Positions 1-11,903 of a stretch of 64,000 nt of DNA are shown here, one piece after another. Under the pieces are notes generated by a model. That model searched no databases. It saw only the letters and a program-made list of their open reading frames with translations, and had not been told where the DNA came from. Position 1 is the stretch's first letter. Each line of letters starts with the position of its first letter. A program made the position numbers and the translations under genes. Source of the stretch: Drosophila persimilis (taxonomy: Eukaryota > Arthropoda > Insecta > Diptera > Drosophilidae); NCBI RefSeq assembly GCF_003286085.1, contig NW_020825330.1, positions 1,364,001 to 1,428,000 of the forward strand. The letters are read 5' to 3'.

Positions 1-3000
1 CCGACCTTCATGAAGACCTCCTCCATGGAGGTGATGCCCACGCCATAGCCATTCAGATGCAGCTCATCCGATTGCTCCTCCAGCTGCCCGAACATCTCCT
101 CAAATTTCGAGGAATAGTTATCCGGCAATTGGTACGAGAGCTCCGCTCCAATATCGCACTCGGGTTTCAGGCCAGGCACGTACTTCTGCAGCAAGGCCGT
201 CACCTCGTTCGTCTCGCAGTTTTCACGCTTCACGCAGATCTAAAAACAGACAGAGAAAATGTCAATAAGGATATGCCGAAATATATTTATCATCAGTTCT
301 ATTACCAATCGATAGCCCGAGCCGTATTTCTTCTTCAAAAAGAACGATGTGCCATGACATTTGAGCTCGCCATCGCACATGATGGCTATGCGATCGCCGA
401 GCACATCCGCCTCGTCCATAAAGTGTGTCGTCAGGAGCAGTGTCCGACCGATCTTCTCCTGCTGCAGCAGATCCCACAGCTGTCGGCGAGCGGACGGATC
501 CATGCCAGAGCTGGGCTCATCGCACAGCACCACCTTGGTGTCGCCGCACAGGGCACAGCACACAGAGAGCTTTCGCTTCATGCCGCCCGATAGCTTCGAG
601 GAGGCCACATTCGCCTTGTCCTCCAGCTCGATCATCTTCAGGTACTTATTCACCTCATGCTCGACGGCCTTGCCCCGCAGCCCCTTCATGCGGCTGAAGA
701 AGCGTATGTGATTCGCGACACTCATCTCGTCGAAGAGGACATTGTGCTGCGGACAGATGCCAAGGGACATGCGGGCCCCCTCGATATTGGTGCGTATGTC
801 GCTGCCATTGAGTATAGCCGTGCCACTGGTCGGCGGAAACATGCCCGTGAGCATCGAAATTGTCGTGGTCTTGCCAGCGCCATTGTGTCCGAGTAGCACT
901 GTGATCTCATCCTCGAACATGTTCATCGACAGACCCTTGACGACCATTTTGTCCGCGAATTTCTTCTTCAGATGCCGCATCTGTACACCGATGTGTTTGC
1001 CCTCCGGTTCCCTTTCAAAGGCATTCGGATCGCGGTTCTCCTCCAGCCCCCCATTGACGGGCATATCTTCGACACCCATATACTCCCTCTCGCCGCACCA
1101 AAACTCCATAGTAAAGGGGAAATTCCATGGCTTCGGGACACCAAAGCTCCCTGGCATTATCTGCTCCACATACAGACAGATGGTCATGCAAATAAAGCAG
1201 GAGGCGAGCATCATCAGCATCACAGCCCCTATCGTCAGGGTATCGTCCACGGACACGGGGGTGAAGAGATTGCTCCACTGGAGACCCTCGCCGGTGCCCT
1301 CGAATCCAAGGATCAGCTTAATGCCAAAGCCCATGGCCGTGTTGGAGATCAGGCTCCAGCCCAGCTTCGTCCCGAGACTGAGATCGTCGTACGTGTTGAT
1401 TGTAAAGGAGAATGGGATGTAGGCAATGAACCAGATCAGACCCGTCACAGCCGCCGCAGTGCTGGCCCTGGAGAAGAATGTGGCCATCATGAAGCAAAAG
1501 CAGATGCTCGCGACGATGTACACGATCAGAAAGAACACCAGGGCGGTGAAATTTGCGTGGGTCAGGACGGCAACGCCTTCGCTCCAGTTGATCTTCACGA
1601 GTATGGCAATGAGAATCGCCGAGATGGTCAGCATGATGAAGGACTTGACGAACCAGGCGGTCCAGTGCAGCCAATTGCTGAGGCCCATGATCTTCATTAC
1701 CTCCTTAAGCTGCTTCTCCTTCTCGGCGGTGATGTACTGCAAGTGATTGATATGCCGTGAGAGGTGAGAGATGAGAGGTTCAATCCCGTCGCGGCATAGC
1801 CACTTACCTTTGTGATGTACGTGCACGGATAGATGAAGCTGAGGAGGATAATCAGCGACATTATCGAAGACATGCCCTCCAGCAGGGGATCGAAGATGTA
1901 GGCCGGAAACGGGTATCGCTGCATCCACACCTCCGGCAGGGTCACATTCAGCGACAGCTCCTCGGCCTTCTGTCGCAGATAGCTCATCGACAGGACATGC
2001 TGCAGCGGCAGGAAGCCCTCTCGCAGATATCCCACCGGTATGCCGCCGTCTTCCTCCGGCTCATTCCTCGGCCCCGTCAAATCAATGCTGGGAAAGAGCC
2101 GCATTGTCAGCCACGTGTTGGCTATCGCTATCGTGGCCGTTCGCAGCTCCGAGGGGAATCTCAGGGCGAAGCTGAAGTCATCCGGCAGGGAGCCGTTGAT
2201 ACTCGACCAATCATCGTTGAATTGTATGCCCGCAAAGGCCCGCTCCGCCACCAGATCCGACTGCAATGTGGCAGCATCCACCGATGAGTGGTAGCTCTCT
2301 AGCTGCAGTACCCTGCAGGTCTCGTTAACGAGCTTGTCCAGCACGGGATTGTACGGCGAGTAGTACAGTTTGAAGAAGAAAGGTTTCAGACTCGTGTCGG
2401 TGTTGCTGCAGGATCAATAAAGGGATAGAAAGTGGGATAGTGGGTGGTTTATTCATGGGTTCTTTTTTGCCCTGGGAGTTGGACAAGACAGACAGTTTAC
2501 GGTTTACGGTTTAGTTTTTTTCGGCTTTTGCTTGAGGATATGTTAGATGATGAGTTAGAGGAAATTCAATCCCTGGAATAATGGTTTGATTTTCATGATA
2601 TTTTCATTACAGATTCATTACCTCCTTCGGTTGGGTGCAATCAGCTCTAGGAGTTTGCCAAAGTAGGACGAACTATGCAACGTATGTCTGGGGCGGAAAC
2701 GAGAGACGAGAGATTTACAAATTTACACATACTCGTACATATGAAGTATATTTTGGTTGTTTTTTTTGGTATTTTTTGGTATTTCTTTAGAAAAGTAAGC
2801 GCACAAGCGCAGGAAACTATAGAAAGCATATGGAAAGCATACAGAAAAAGAAAGAAAAAATATGGGAAGAAGGAAGCAAAAAATAGAAAATAAAGAAAAA
2901 CAAGGGAAAATCATAGAAAACATATAAATTCAGGGATATGTGGAAAATGGAAGGAAATCGTAGAAAATATACAGGAAAAGAAGAGAAATCAATGAAAAGA

Positions 3001-4137
3001 TATGGGAAAACCAAAGAAAGCTTAAGGAAAAAGAAGTATTTCATGAAAAAACATTTAGAAAATGAAAGGAAATAATAGTAAAGAAATATAAATGAAATAA
3101 AATAGGAAATCATGCAAAATATATGTCAAGAATGTGGAAAAGCGTAGAAATTATATGGAAAAAATAGGAAATTACGGATATCATAGAATAAATTTAGAAG
3201 CTGATTGAAAATCAAATAAAAAAGAATGGAAATACGAATAAAATGATAAAAATCATAAAGAAAGAAAAAAGGAAATCAAAATAAATCATAAGAAAAGTGG
3301 GAAAAGTGGGATAAGTAAGAGGAAAACAGAAGCGCTCACTATAAAATACTCAAAACATGCAATAGAAAGAAATAAAAAAAAATATCTTTCAACTTCGATA
3401 AATATCGAATACTCGATAAAAATTTCATACACTTTGTGTTGGTCGATTATTTTATATTTATCGATGGTTGTTGAACAAATAATTCCTAATAAAAATCGAT
3501 AAATAAAAAATAGAATGCGTAATAGAAATCGATAAACATTAAAATCGATATCAAAATGGAAATCGATCAACATAAAAGGCAATCGATGTAGATAAAAAGC
3601 AATCGATAAACACAAAAAGCAACTATACTAACATTAAAGGATATCGATAAACATAAAATTTAATCTATAAACATAAATGGAAAAGGAAATCGATACAATA
3701 AAAATAGATACCTGCAATGGAAATCGATACACCATTAAAATAATTATATTAACAAAAAGATCTATCGATAAACATAAATGGAAATCGATGCAGGCAATGG
3801 CAATCGGTAAACATAAAAAGCAATCTTTAAACATAAAATCGATATCCAAAATGGCAATCGATAAAAGCTGCTGATCAGGTAGCTTTAAGCATGGAAGAGC
3901 GCTTGGTGGAGCGGCCAGAACTTACTTCAGCAGATCCAGATTGGAGATGTTCTGCTGTTGGTACAGCCGGTCAGGCATCGGTTCGGTGTCGACCAAAGTG
4001 CGGACGAGGACCAGCAGCAGGGAGAAGATCGCCGGGAGCACCAATTCGATGACCATCTGCCACTTGTGGCTCCATTGTAGCGTCCAGTTCTTCCACAGCA
4101 GAAGGACGAACTTGTCCCAGTTGGTGACCTTTGCCAT
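1..4137 (-). CDS. CG1718: ABCA-family lipid transporter, 5' part (CG1718-like), runs off the left edge
   Basis: Full-size ABCA transporters move lipids across membranes using two membrane domains and two ATPase domains. My exons on the minus strand are 4137-3926, 2405-1808, 1736-306 and 239-1 (incomplete), all joined in frame across GT-AG introns. The ATG at 4135-4137 starts a residue run MAKVTNWDKF typical of this family, with a first membrane segment at residues about 28-50. Exon 2 is extracellular loop. Exon 3 holds five or six further membrane segments and nucleotide-binding domain 1. That domain has Walker A GHNGAGKT (about 553-560), signature LSGGM (about 652-656), Walker B VVLCDEP (about 672-678) and H-loop His 708, all canonical. 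Exon 4 continues with the conserved region after the domain (GITSMEEVF). The second half lies outside the window. The symbol rests on recognising the melanogaster protein; a sister ABCA gene is the main alternative. Confidence 0.85.
2406..3925 (-). other. First intron of the CG1718-like gene, AT-rich, with ATCGATAAA repeats
   Basis: This 1.5 kb intron is flanked by a GTAAGT donor (minus strand, from 3925) and a CAG acceptor at 2406. The part at 2740-3400 is A-rich with short GAAA/GGAAAAT repeats. The part at about 3400-3870 holds many imperfect copies of AATCGATAAACATAAA-like words. I see no gene in it. Confidence 0.75.
3400..3870. repeat. Degenerate tandem array of ATCGATAAACATAAA-type units
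   Basis: The word ATCGATA or a one-base variant recurs about every 20-40 bp, joined by AACATAAAA spacers, for example at 3536-3560, 3600-3660, 3765-3800 and 3836-3865. Each core resembles the DRE (TATCGATA) bound by DREF and BEAF-32. Unit length is irregular, so this is a decayed simple repeat rather than a crisp satellite. Confidence 0.6.
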
Positions 4138-5190
4138 CGCTGCTTGATGGTCTTTTGTCTCTCTTGGATTTGTTTTTTTGTTTGTGGTTTTTGGTTTATC
4201 CCAGCATTAAAATCGTTTAAAATCAGGTGGAGCTCTGGGGAGAGAGAAAGAATGAGGAAATAGGAATATATGAAATAATCGGGGAAATTCAAGCTCAAGT
4301 CTATCAATGTTCACTTCAAACATGGATCGATTGTACCCGATGGAATTGCACTCGTATTATCTATTATCTATTGTCATTATCTTATCAAAATCAACTGATA
4401 GGGCGGCAATAAACCAACAAAATGAATGTAAATAAATCGTTACTCGTGTTACAATTATTCCTACCCTTCGGTTCGACGGACAAATGTCCGAAATGTACAA
4501 ACAATTTACAAGGCGTAACCGTGTACTCGTGTAACCGTAGTCGCACACAGAATGCACTCGGCTATTACAGCGGGGCGGGGTTGGAGTTGGGGTTTGGGGA
4601 TGTACCTTGTAAATATTTACACGCGTTAAAATGAAGTGGAAACACGCGACAGATATTTACTACGGATGGATTTCATTCACTTGTGGGCTACCCATACCCA
4701 TCCACAAAAGTGCCGTTCAATTATGGGTACTTTTGGGCTAGGAAATGTACCGCGAACGGCGAAACCTTTCTGGAAGAGCTCTCTGTCTGGGTAGCCTCTA
4801 ATTTTAATCCTCATACTCGTAATCTTCCACTCAGGTTTGTATACAAAAATACTATAAAACCCATGCACCCAACAGCCAATCTGTCTTTGTTCAGACACAC
4901 GAACTCTCAAGTCGATAATAATTAGATGACGATAATGGTTATCCCATTCCATTGTCGCGGAATCAGTCGAAACGGCGCCCCGAGTCTGGTGGCAACGGGT
5001 TTTGCTGTGCGATACGCGGGCGTGTGTTGGGAGCAGAGTCCGAGCGCACAGAGCGAGCTGGCAGCGATGTAAGAAATTTTGCTGATCTAAGAATGAATTG
5101 CATAAAAAGAGAATATAAAAAATATACTGCGAAAAACTGAAGCAAATGCACCGATAAGCCCAGCTATTTATGATTCTTTCCTGATTCTGG
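4138..5190. other. Upstream region of the CG1718-like gene
   Basis: This is about 1 kb of non-coding sequence between the ATG of the minus-strand ABCA gene and the Helitron. It should contain the promoter and 5' UTR of that gene. I could not place a transcription start. A short inverted word pair (TACCCAT near 4690, ATGGGTA near 4724) is present. No convincing open reading frame. Confidence 0.5.
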
Positions 5191-5194
5191 CAAA

Positions 5195-6263
5195 CATTTT
5201 TTATACCCGATACTCAAAATTGATATTGGGGTATATTAGATTTTTGGTGAATGTGGATGTGTGTAACGTCCAGAAGGAATCGTTTCCGACCCCATAAAGT
5301 ATATATATTCTTGATAAAATATATATATTCAGCATCAATAGCCGAGTCGATTGAGCCATGTCTGTCTGTCCGTCCGTCCGTCTGTCCGTCTGTCCGTCCC
5401 CTTCAGCGCCTAGTGCTCAAAGACTATAAGAGCTAGAGCAACGATGTTTTGGATCCAGACTTCTGTGATATGTCACTGCTACAAAAATATTTCAAAACTT
5501 CGCCCCGCCCACTTCCGCCCCCACAAAGGACGAAAATCTGTGGCATCCACATTTTTAAAGATACGATAACACTAAAAACGCAGAATCGTAGAGGATGACT
5601 ATATGTTCTAGAGTGTAAAATCTCAACCAGATCGTATAATTATTATAGCCCAGAATCAAGAAAACAATTTCATTCTTTCTCAATTGCAAAATATGAGTTC
5701 AAGGATCTCAGAACCTATAAAAGCCAGAGTAACCAAATTTGGTATCCACACTCCTGTGATATCGGACCTTGACCGTTTCGTGTCCAAATTTCGCCACACC
5801 CCCTTCCGCCCCCGCAAAGGACGAAATCTGGGGCATCCACAAATCTCAGAGACTATTAAGGCTAGAGTATCCAAATTTGGTATCCACACTTCTGTTAGAT
5901 CTCACTATAAAATGTATATCTCAAAATTTCGCCCCACCGCCTTCCGCCCCCACAAAGGACGAAGAACTGTTGCATCCATAATATTGCAGATTCGAGAAAA
6001 CTGAAAACCGCAGAATCATAGAGAATGACCATATCTATCCGGTTGCTGAATCTGGATCAGATCAGATCAGATTTTTATAGCCAAAGGGAACAAATCAATT
6101 TGCACTGGCTACGCAGTGCTGATTTTCTGTCTCTCTCGCACGCACTCTTTGTCGTGTCGTTTAATATTAGCGCCGTCTGCCGGAGGAGAGCCATACTGAC
6201 TAAGTATCGGGTATAAATGTAGAGTTGCGGTGTCCGCAGCAACTCACAACGTTCCCCCTCGTT
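5195..6263 (+). mobile_element. Helitron-type non-autonomous element (DINE-1/ISY-like)
   Basis: The element opens with TATACCCGATACT at 5202-5214 and ends with the inverted copy AGTATCGGGTATA at 6203-6215. A perfect 7-bp stem follows (GAGTTGC 6222-6228, GCAACTC 6239-6245), as expected of a Helitron 3' hairpin. Inside are a CTGTCTGTCCGTCC microsatellite (about 5360-5400) and three copies of a block built on TTCCGCCCCCACAAAGGACGA (near 5513, 5800 and 5942). No Rep/helicase frame is present, so it is non-autonomous. From memory this layout matches the abundant DINE-1/ISY class of obscura-group flies. Exact ends and target site are approximate. Confidence 0.8.
6127..6139 (-). promoter_or_regulatory. 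GA-rich MSL-recognition-like motif inside the Helitron
   Basis: Read on the minus strand this is GCGAGAGAGACAG, close to the GA-repeat core of the MSL recognition element that recruits the dosage-compensation complex. In D. miranda a related element (ISX) is known to have gained such a site. Whether this copy is bound is unknown. Confidence 0.35.
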
Positions 6264-8347
6264 GTTTGATAAATTCGTGCAGGACCTCATATGGGAATAT
6301 AAAAGAAAAGAAACAACCCAAGTGTTCCATTCATTGATGGGAATTTTTGTACAGCGACTCCTCATCCGTATAAGAGCCGTTCACTTATGCGAATTTCGTA
6401 GGGAAAGTAGCATACAGAATAGTGAGAGCAGAAGGGTGTAGAAAGTACTCAAATCGATTAGCATTTAATGAATGGAAATCCCACGGGTGCCCGCCCACTC
6501 CCTCCCCCTCATACTGTGAGTCACACACGGAGGGAGCGAAAACTAATAAACAGACGTGTAACAGGAATAAACAGAGATAAACGAGTGGCAGAGTGGCAGA
6601 GTGGCATAAATCCAATACGCGTCAGCCGAGAGCCGGCAGTAGACATCTGGTTTTGGTTCTGAGTTTTGCGAGATACAATATCTAATATTTGTGCGGACAT
6701 GATAGGCCATCCAGCGAGCAAAGGCGGAGGCGGAGACGCCGGCGACACTTACCCCAAAGCCTTTCACTAGAACAAAAAGACAACCACAAAAGAACGCACC
6801 AGAAAAAAAAACAGTCGGCAAAGCAGTCGCGAGCAAACAGTGTATCAAAAATGCACGGAGGCGGGTACTTCTGGCCGCAAGCGTGTGAGGGCACGGTACG
6901 TACACTCGACCGTTTCGTTGGGCGGACTATTTAGAACTAAAGCCAAACCGCAAGGCAATCTCCATATTTATCAATAGAACGGACAGGCAGTCAGCCAGCC
7001 ATAGAGGGCCAATAAAGCAAATAAATTCGTAGTTCGGTTTGGCCTGGCTAAAAAGATGATAACGCGAGTGCCAGTCCCGTACAAGCAGACGACATGTGTC
7101 CCCGGGCTTATCGGAGAAGGGCACACGATACGCCGTCATAAAGCTTCTCGCCCCGCCCCGCCCCGTCCCGCCCCGACACGTCCCCTCTAAGTGTATTAGT
7201 CATTCGAGATCGATCCAAGTTTATTATTGGGTTGATTGAATGCGCTACCCCCAGCCGATCCTTCGGGGGTATAAACGATTGTAAGCGCCAAAAGACCCAT
7301 AACACTTTCCCACAGAGATATATACACTTAGGGAGAGCTTCACTTGCGAGGCGTATTGTCCGGCCCATTGATGATGAATCACACGGGGTTGGGCGTGTGA
7401 GGCACTCCGATTATCTTTTCTAGAACTGATTTCGCTATCGACAGATCGTACATCTACATTCCAACTATGATGATTCAGTTTTCCTGCATGTTAAACACCT
7501 CTAAGTGATTTGGCGACTTTTACTTCTTTTGGAGTGGTCGGGTCGGTCTACTGTTGATAAGAACTTTCTTTTTTTCGAAGAAATGCTAATGATAAGGCGA
7601 TCCTACACCTAGAGATTATTCAGAATTGAGGAACACCTGTTCCTATCGACTCGCCAAATTTTAACGTTAATAGTGACATAGTTTTATTCGTATTCTTTCA
7701 AGAGCCAATAAAATTTATGTGTACATAAATATATTGATACCAGTGGACGCACGTTTTGTGATTCCCATATTGCCATAAAAAGGCTTACCTACATTTTCGG
7801 CACATTTGCACGGGACTTCACTCACCTCTGAAACCTTTTTTTGTGTGATTTAAGAACCCAGAGGGCTATAGGGTTGTGTCCTCCCTTTTTACTCTAAAAA
7901 TTGTTCAAGTCTAGCATCTATCATGTTTGGGGCAAGCTGTTCTGTAAGATAATGCCGAATAAAAAAGAAATATTTAAAGATCAAATAGATATGTATCTTT
8001 CCAGAATACTTTGCGTCAAAATGCAATTGAATTTGAGTGGAATGGAAATTCAAAATTCATTTTTAGTTTCATAATAAATCGATAAATACAAAAATACTTT
8101 TTCTGATAGATTATAGTTTTACTATAGGACTTTTTTCACATAGCTTAAGTAGAGAACAGATCGATTTTGCTGGCTAGTGTAATAGCACGATAACATATCG
8201 CTCACTGGATATCGATAATAAGGCGATACAATAGAACTGTAACTATGCTCTAATGTATGAATAACTCAACACTATAAAGATTTCTGCCACACTCCCATCG
8301 GTTATTCAATGAAAAAAAGATGAAAAATGAAAGAAAAAAATGACGCA
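6264..8347. other. Intergenic spacer without a recognisable gene
   Basis: The stretch holds non-coding sequence. A GC-rich CCCCG pentamer run lies at 7144-7180, and AT-rich sequence with scattered ATCGATA words lies around 8075-8230 (for example ATATCGATAATA near 8206). No frame with an ATG, splice context and family resemblance was found. Confidence 0.5.
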
Positions 8348-8458
8348 TCCTTCGAGCCGGATTTGAACCAGCGACCTATGGATATCTCCGCTTCCAAGTT
8401 GCACAAGCACCGCAACACCATCTACAGTCCACCGCTCTACCAACTGAGCTATCGAAGG
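8348..8458 (-). tRNA. tRNA-Tyr(GTA) with 38-nt intron
   Basis: On the minus strand the gene starts CCTTCGATAGCTC (acceptor plus D-arm A box) and ends with B box GGTTCAAATCC and a TCGAAGG acceptor strand pairing with CCTTCGA; the discriminator is A. The anticodon GTA sits directly before a 38-nt intron inserted after position 37, the canonical place. Removing it leaves the 73-nt cloverleaf of eukaryotic tRNA-Tyr. It is head to head with the copy at 8678, 219 bp apart. The exons are identical to that copy, but the intron differs in sequence. Confidence 0.97.
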
Positions 8459-8677
8459 GGCACATTCGGAGGCGTTCCAAAGAGCGACTGCTGGATGAAC
8501 GACGGACGGGGCGCAATCGGCATTGGAATCTGGCGCGGCGGGGGGTGGGGGGCAAAAAGTGAAAGGTAAGCGCTATGCCATATACATATTTTGTAGTTTA
8601 TAAATAATGCAAGACCCGAGATGAACGAAATCCAATAAAAGCATTGTCAGCGGACGGCTGTCACGCCTTCGAAGAGG

Positions 8678-8788
8678 CCTTCGATAGCTCAGTTGGTAGA
8701 GCGGTGGACTGTAGATGGAAGTGGGTGGCGCATGGCGCCATAGAAAGCAGAGATCCATAGGTCGCTGGTTCAAATCCGGCTCGAAGGA
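8678..8788 (+). tRNA. tRNA-Tyr(GTA) with 38-nt intron
   Basis: Acceptor CCTTCGA (8678-8684) pairs with TCGAAGG (8781-8787), followed by discriminator A. The anticodon GTA is at 8711-8713. A 38-nt intron follows G37 and contains the hairpin GGCGCATGGCGCC. B box GGTTCAAATCC is intact. It forms a divergent pair with the minus-strand copy at 8348-8458. The mature sequences are the same, while the introns share length but little sequence beyond their first few bases. Confidence 0.97.
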
Positions 8789-11260
8789 TATGTGTGTACG
8801 ATATATTTTGCACAGATTTATTTTGCATGGGCCACTCGGCCCTGGTATCGCTGGAACGTGTGGCCGCCTTGTGACTGAACGCCCGATATGAGTGTGTTCG
8901 GAGAACCCTTAAAGATACCCCGTGCAAGCCATTGATGACAAATATTAAGCACATGATGAATCATAAAGTCGGAGCAATAATAATAATTAATAGCGTGCTA
9001 TGCTGACATGTGACCCGCATAAAAGGAATAGCACTACAATATCTCCAAATGATTGGCTAATCTGATGGATCTAATACTGGACCAAACTGTAGAGCATGAC
9101 CGACTAGAAGATGCCCCGTAGAGCCGCGTAGCTCTCACCCTTCACTCGATTTGGATAATTTTTGGTAGATGGTCTTAATACTTCTTTGAGTTAAGGCCTT
9201 ACCAAATGTTACTTTCATATCTGGACAACTGTGGATGCCACGGGGCATGGATAAAAGCGAGAAAAACCTATGCAATGACTTCTGGTAGATATTCTATCTG
9301 AATCCTACCAAAAAGCACTCTAAAAACCAAGCAACTCTCACACGTAATGCAGAGGGCGACTAGCCAAACCCATGATACTGGAACGGACACGAGTGGCATA
9401 CAACATCATGGTGGCTAGCAGAATTTGTACTCGTGGAATGAGTTTTATTGCGGCATTTAAGTCACATGGAAATGGGGTCTTTAATGGCTTACTCCTTCGT
9501 ACAATACTAGTACGGGTACTACCGTCTGACGTCTACGTCCGATACTACTCCATTAGATAATTCTCAATTAATTTGCACTCACCCCTTGGTGGACGTTGAC
9601 GTGGGAGGTGGGACGTTATAATTGGAATTGTAAGGCCCGATATTCTGCTGAATGGTACGAGTGGAGTGTTACTGCAGGGCCAATATAACCGCGAACCCCT
9701 CCGCCGTACAACATGATTTTTTACCGCGATTGGTTGCGATTGTGTGTGTTTGTGTGTGTTTGTGTGTGCGTGTGTGCGGGGGAGAGGGGAGATTTAATGA
9801 TAACAATTTATTCCAAGCGTTGGACTGTGGTCATCGGTGTCTGCGACATTAGTGCATAATTGATTGGCAAATAGTAGTAGTCTCTATCTCTCTCTCGCTC
9901 TCGCTCTCACTCTCTCTCTGTCTCTTGCAATGTCTCCCTGTATAATCGCAATAATTTATTTATTTATTCTTCTATTGGTTGTGTGCTTTCTGCAATGTCA
10001 CTGTAAAAGTTGTATAAACATTCCGGTTTTGTGCGTAATCGCACTTCCATCGCCCATTACCCACTGCCTTTGAGCCTTTGAGCCGTCGAACTCAAAGGCT
10101 AATTTAATTGTTTTCCAATGCGAAATTGAATGGGTCTGAATGATAGGCGAAACAGAAACAGGACGAAACAATGGAAATGGACTAACTGTCTCTCTCCCTA
10201 CACACACACACACATATGCACCTCCATTACTCTCTTGAGAGAGAGAGATTTCTAATTGATGGATTCATGGATGGATTGACGCATGCAACCGCCCGGATGC
10301 ATGGCGAAATGCGCATGCAACACACACGCCCCTTCGGGATACACATGTGTATATTTCTGAGTGTGTATGCACCGTTATACAGAATTTTATATTATTATTT
10401 TTTTGGCGCACTTCACAGAAAATATATGTACATATGTTTAAATACGCACACATGCAAACGCTGAGGCACATGTATATGTACATATATGTATGCATTTCGT
10501 ACGCCTTGCCGTGCCCTTGGCCTTCGAAACATGTTGAGCGTCTAGCCCCCCCTTTCTTACACAAAACTACTTTACCGGCAGAAAATACATATGCACACAC
10601 ACAAAACATATACGTACACAGGCAAGGTTTTTTCTTTTGTATCTCCTTGCAGTTTTACAGTTATCCAGTTGCACTCCTGCTATCTGCGTCGTCATTGACG
10701 GCCCTAGCGGCGAAAATTCTACGACATTCCATTCACTAAAAAGGTTGAAAGAGTGGGGAGGAGGAGGGCGGAAGGGTGCTCTATTCTTAGGACTTTTGCA
10801 CTCTGGTTATGGATTATTTTTTTGTTGTTTGGTTTGCTCTTTCGCGCACAGCTGTTTCACAGAGCACACAGCACACAAACACGAACACAAACAAACAAAC
10901 GCGAACTCACACGGACGGGGCACGCGATCGAGCAAAAAAAAAATGATTTTGTGTTTGTTAAAATATTAGATTAAAAATTATTTATGAAGTTCTTCTAACG
11001 CCAAAAACACAACTACTGAACTCTCGGAGCTCGGCAGAGAAGTAGAGAAGCAGAGAAATAGTAAAGCAAGCCGAGAAGCGAGAGAGAGAGAGAAAAACTA
11101 CTACACTCTGTTGCCGACGAGACGCGCACGGCCAAACGGCAACCAACACGAAGCGGCGGAGTAAAACGGAATAGACAAAAAAAAATAATCACAGAGACAT
11201 TACGTGAGCTGTTTGGTTAGAATAAGAGGGGGCAGATTAGGGGGAGAGCAGAGAGAGAGA
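8789..11260. other. Intergenic spacer with microsatellites
   Basis: No gene seen. The stretch contains a TG-rich run (about 9737-9778), CT-rich tracts (about 9885-9925) and clusters of the TACATATGTA palindrome (10420-10500). From about 10840 to 11100 there are A-rich, GAGA-rich and AC-rich tracts. Open frames here are low complexity and lack splice or family support. Confidence 0.5.
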
Positions 11261-11700
11261 GCATTCTAGATGCTATCGTTTATCGGCTGAGGCTGCATTC
11301 AAATTCCAATTCAAAAATGCCGCCACGCACACACAAATTCGTTTGCAATTGTTTGAAATTAAATATTTATTAAACTTGCTAATGAAACAATTGCTTGTAT
11401 ATGGGGTGTGGGAAGAGGGGGCTAGGGCTGACTATATGGCGATAGTGGGCTGACAAGGTTAAATGAGGTGGAGCGAGAGCATAGCAACGGCATTCATTCT
11501 GCATGCTATCGTTTATCGATTGAGGCTGCATTCAAATTCAAATTCCAATTCAAAAATGCCACCACGCACACACAAATTCATTTGTAATTGTTTGAAATTA
11601 AATATTTATTCAACTTGTAACTCAAATTGGGCTAGGAGGGGCTCTGGGCTCTCGGGCCACATGGCGGTAATAGGGCTGGTAGAAATTCCCAGACACATTG
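11260..11700 (+). repeat. Imperfect tandem duplication, two copies about 233 bp apart
   Basis: Copy 1 (about 11271-11380) and copy 2 (about 11504-11620) both begin TGCTATCGTTTATCG. They continue through GAGGCTGCATTCAAATTC, AATGCC-CCACGCACACACAAATTC and TTGTTTGAAATTAAATATTTATT. Weaker similarity continues downstream (GGGCTAGG..., ATGGCG-TA-TGGGCTG). The copies differ by scattered substitutions and one 6-bp insertion. Confidence 0.85.
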
Positions 11701-11903
11701 TTAATAATGCAGACAGACACGTGCGTTTGCACGGAAAAATCGTTAATTATGGATTTGGCCCCAAAGGCTCAACCAGACAGCCGGACAGCCGTAAGACATT
11801 GGCTTCTATAATATATATGTATAGGTATATGTATGTAAGTTCAAGGGTGGGTGTGCATTGGTTTTGACCCAATTATCCTTAATTTAAAATTCGAATTTTC
11901 TGA

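Noticed and set aside
240-310. C-terminal tail of the ABCA frame through 240-305 and N-terminal part through 1737-1928
   Set aside because: These are intron read-through; GTAATA/GTAAGT donors and TTTAG/TTGCAG acceptors give a family-consistent protein when they are spliced out.
5684-6004. Open frame inside the Helitron with repeated HTPFRPRKGR-like words
   Set aside because: It arises from the internal tandem repeats of a non-autonomous element; no Rep, helicase or other domain is present.
9060-9640. Possible second mobile element near the tRNA genes
   Set aside because: I found no terminal repeats, target-site duplication or similarity to the Helitron at 5.2 kb, so nothing supports calling it.
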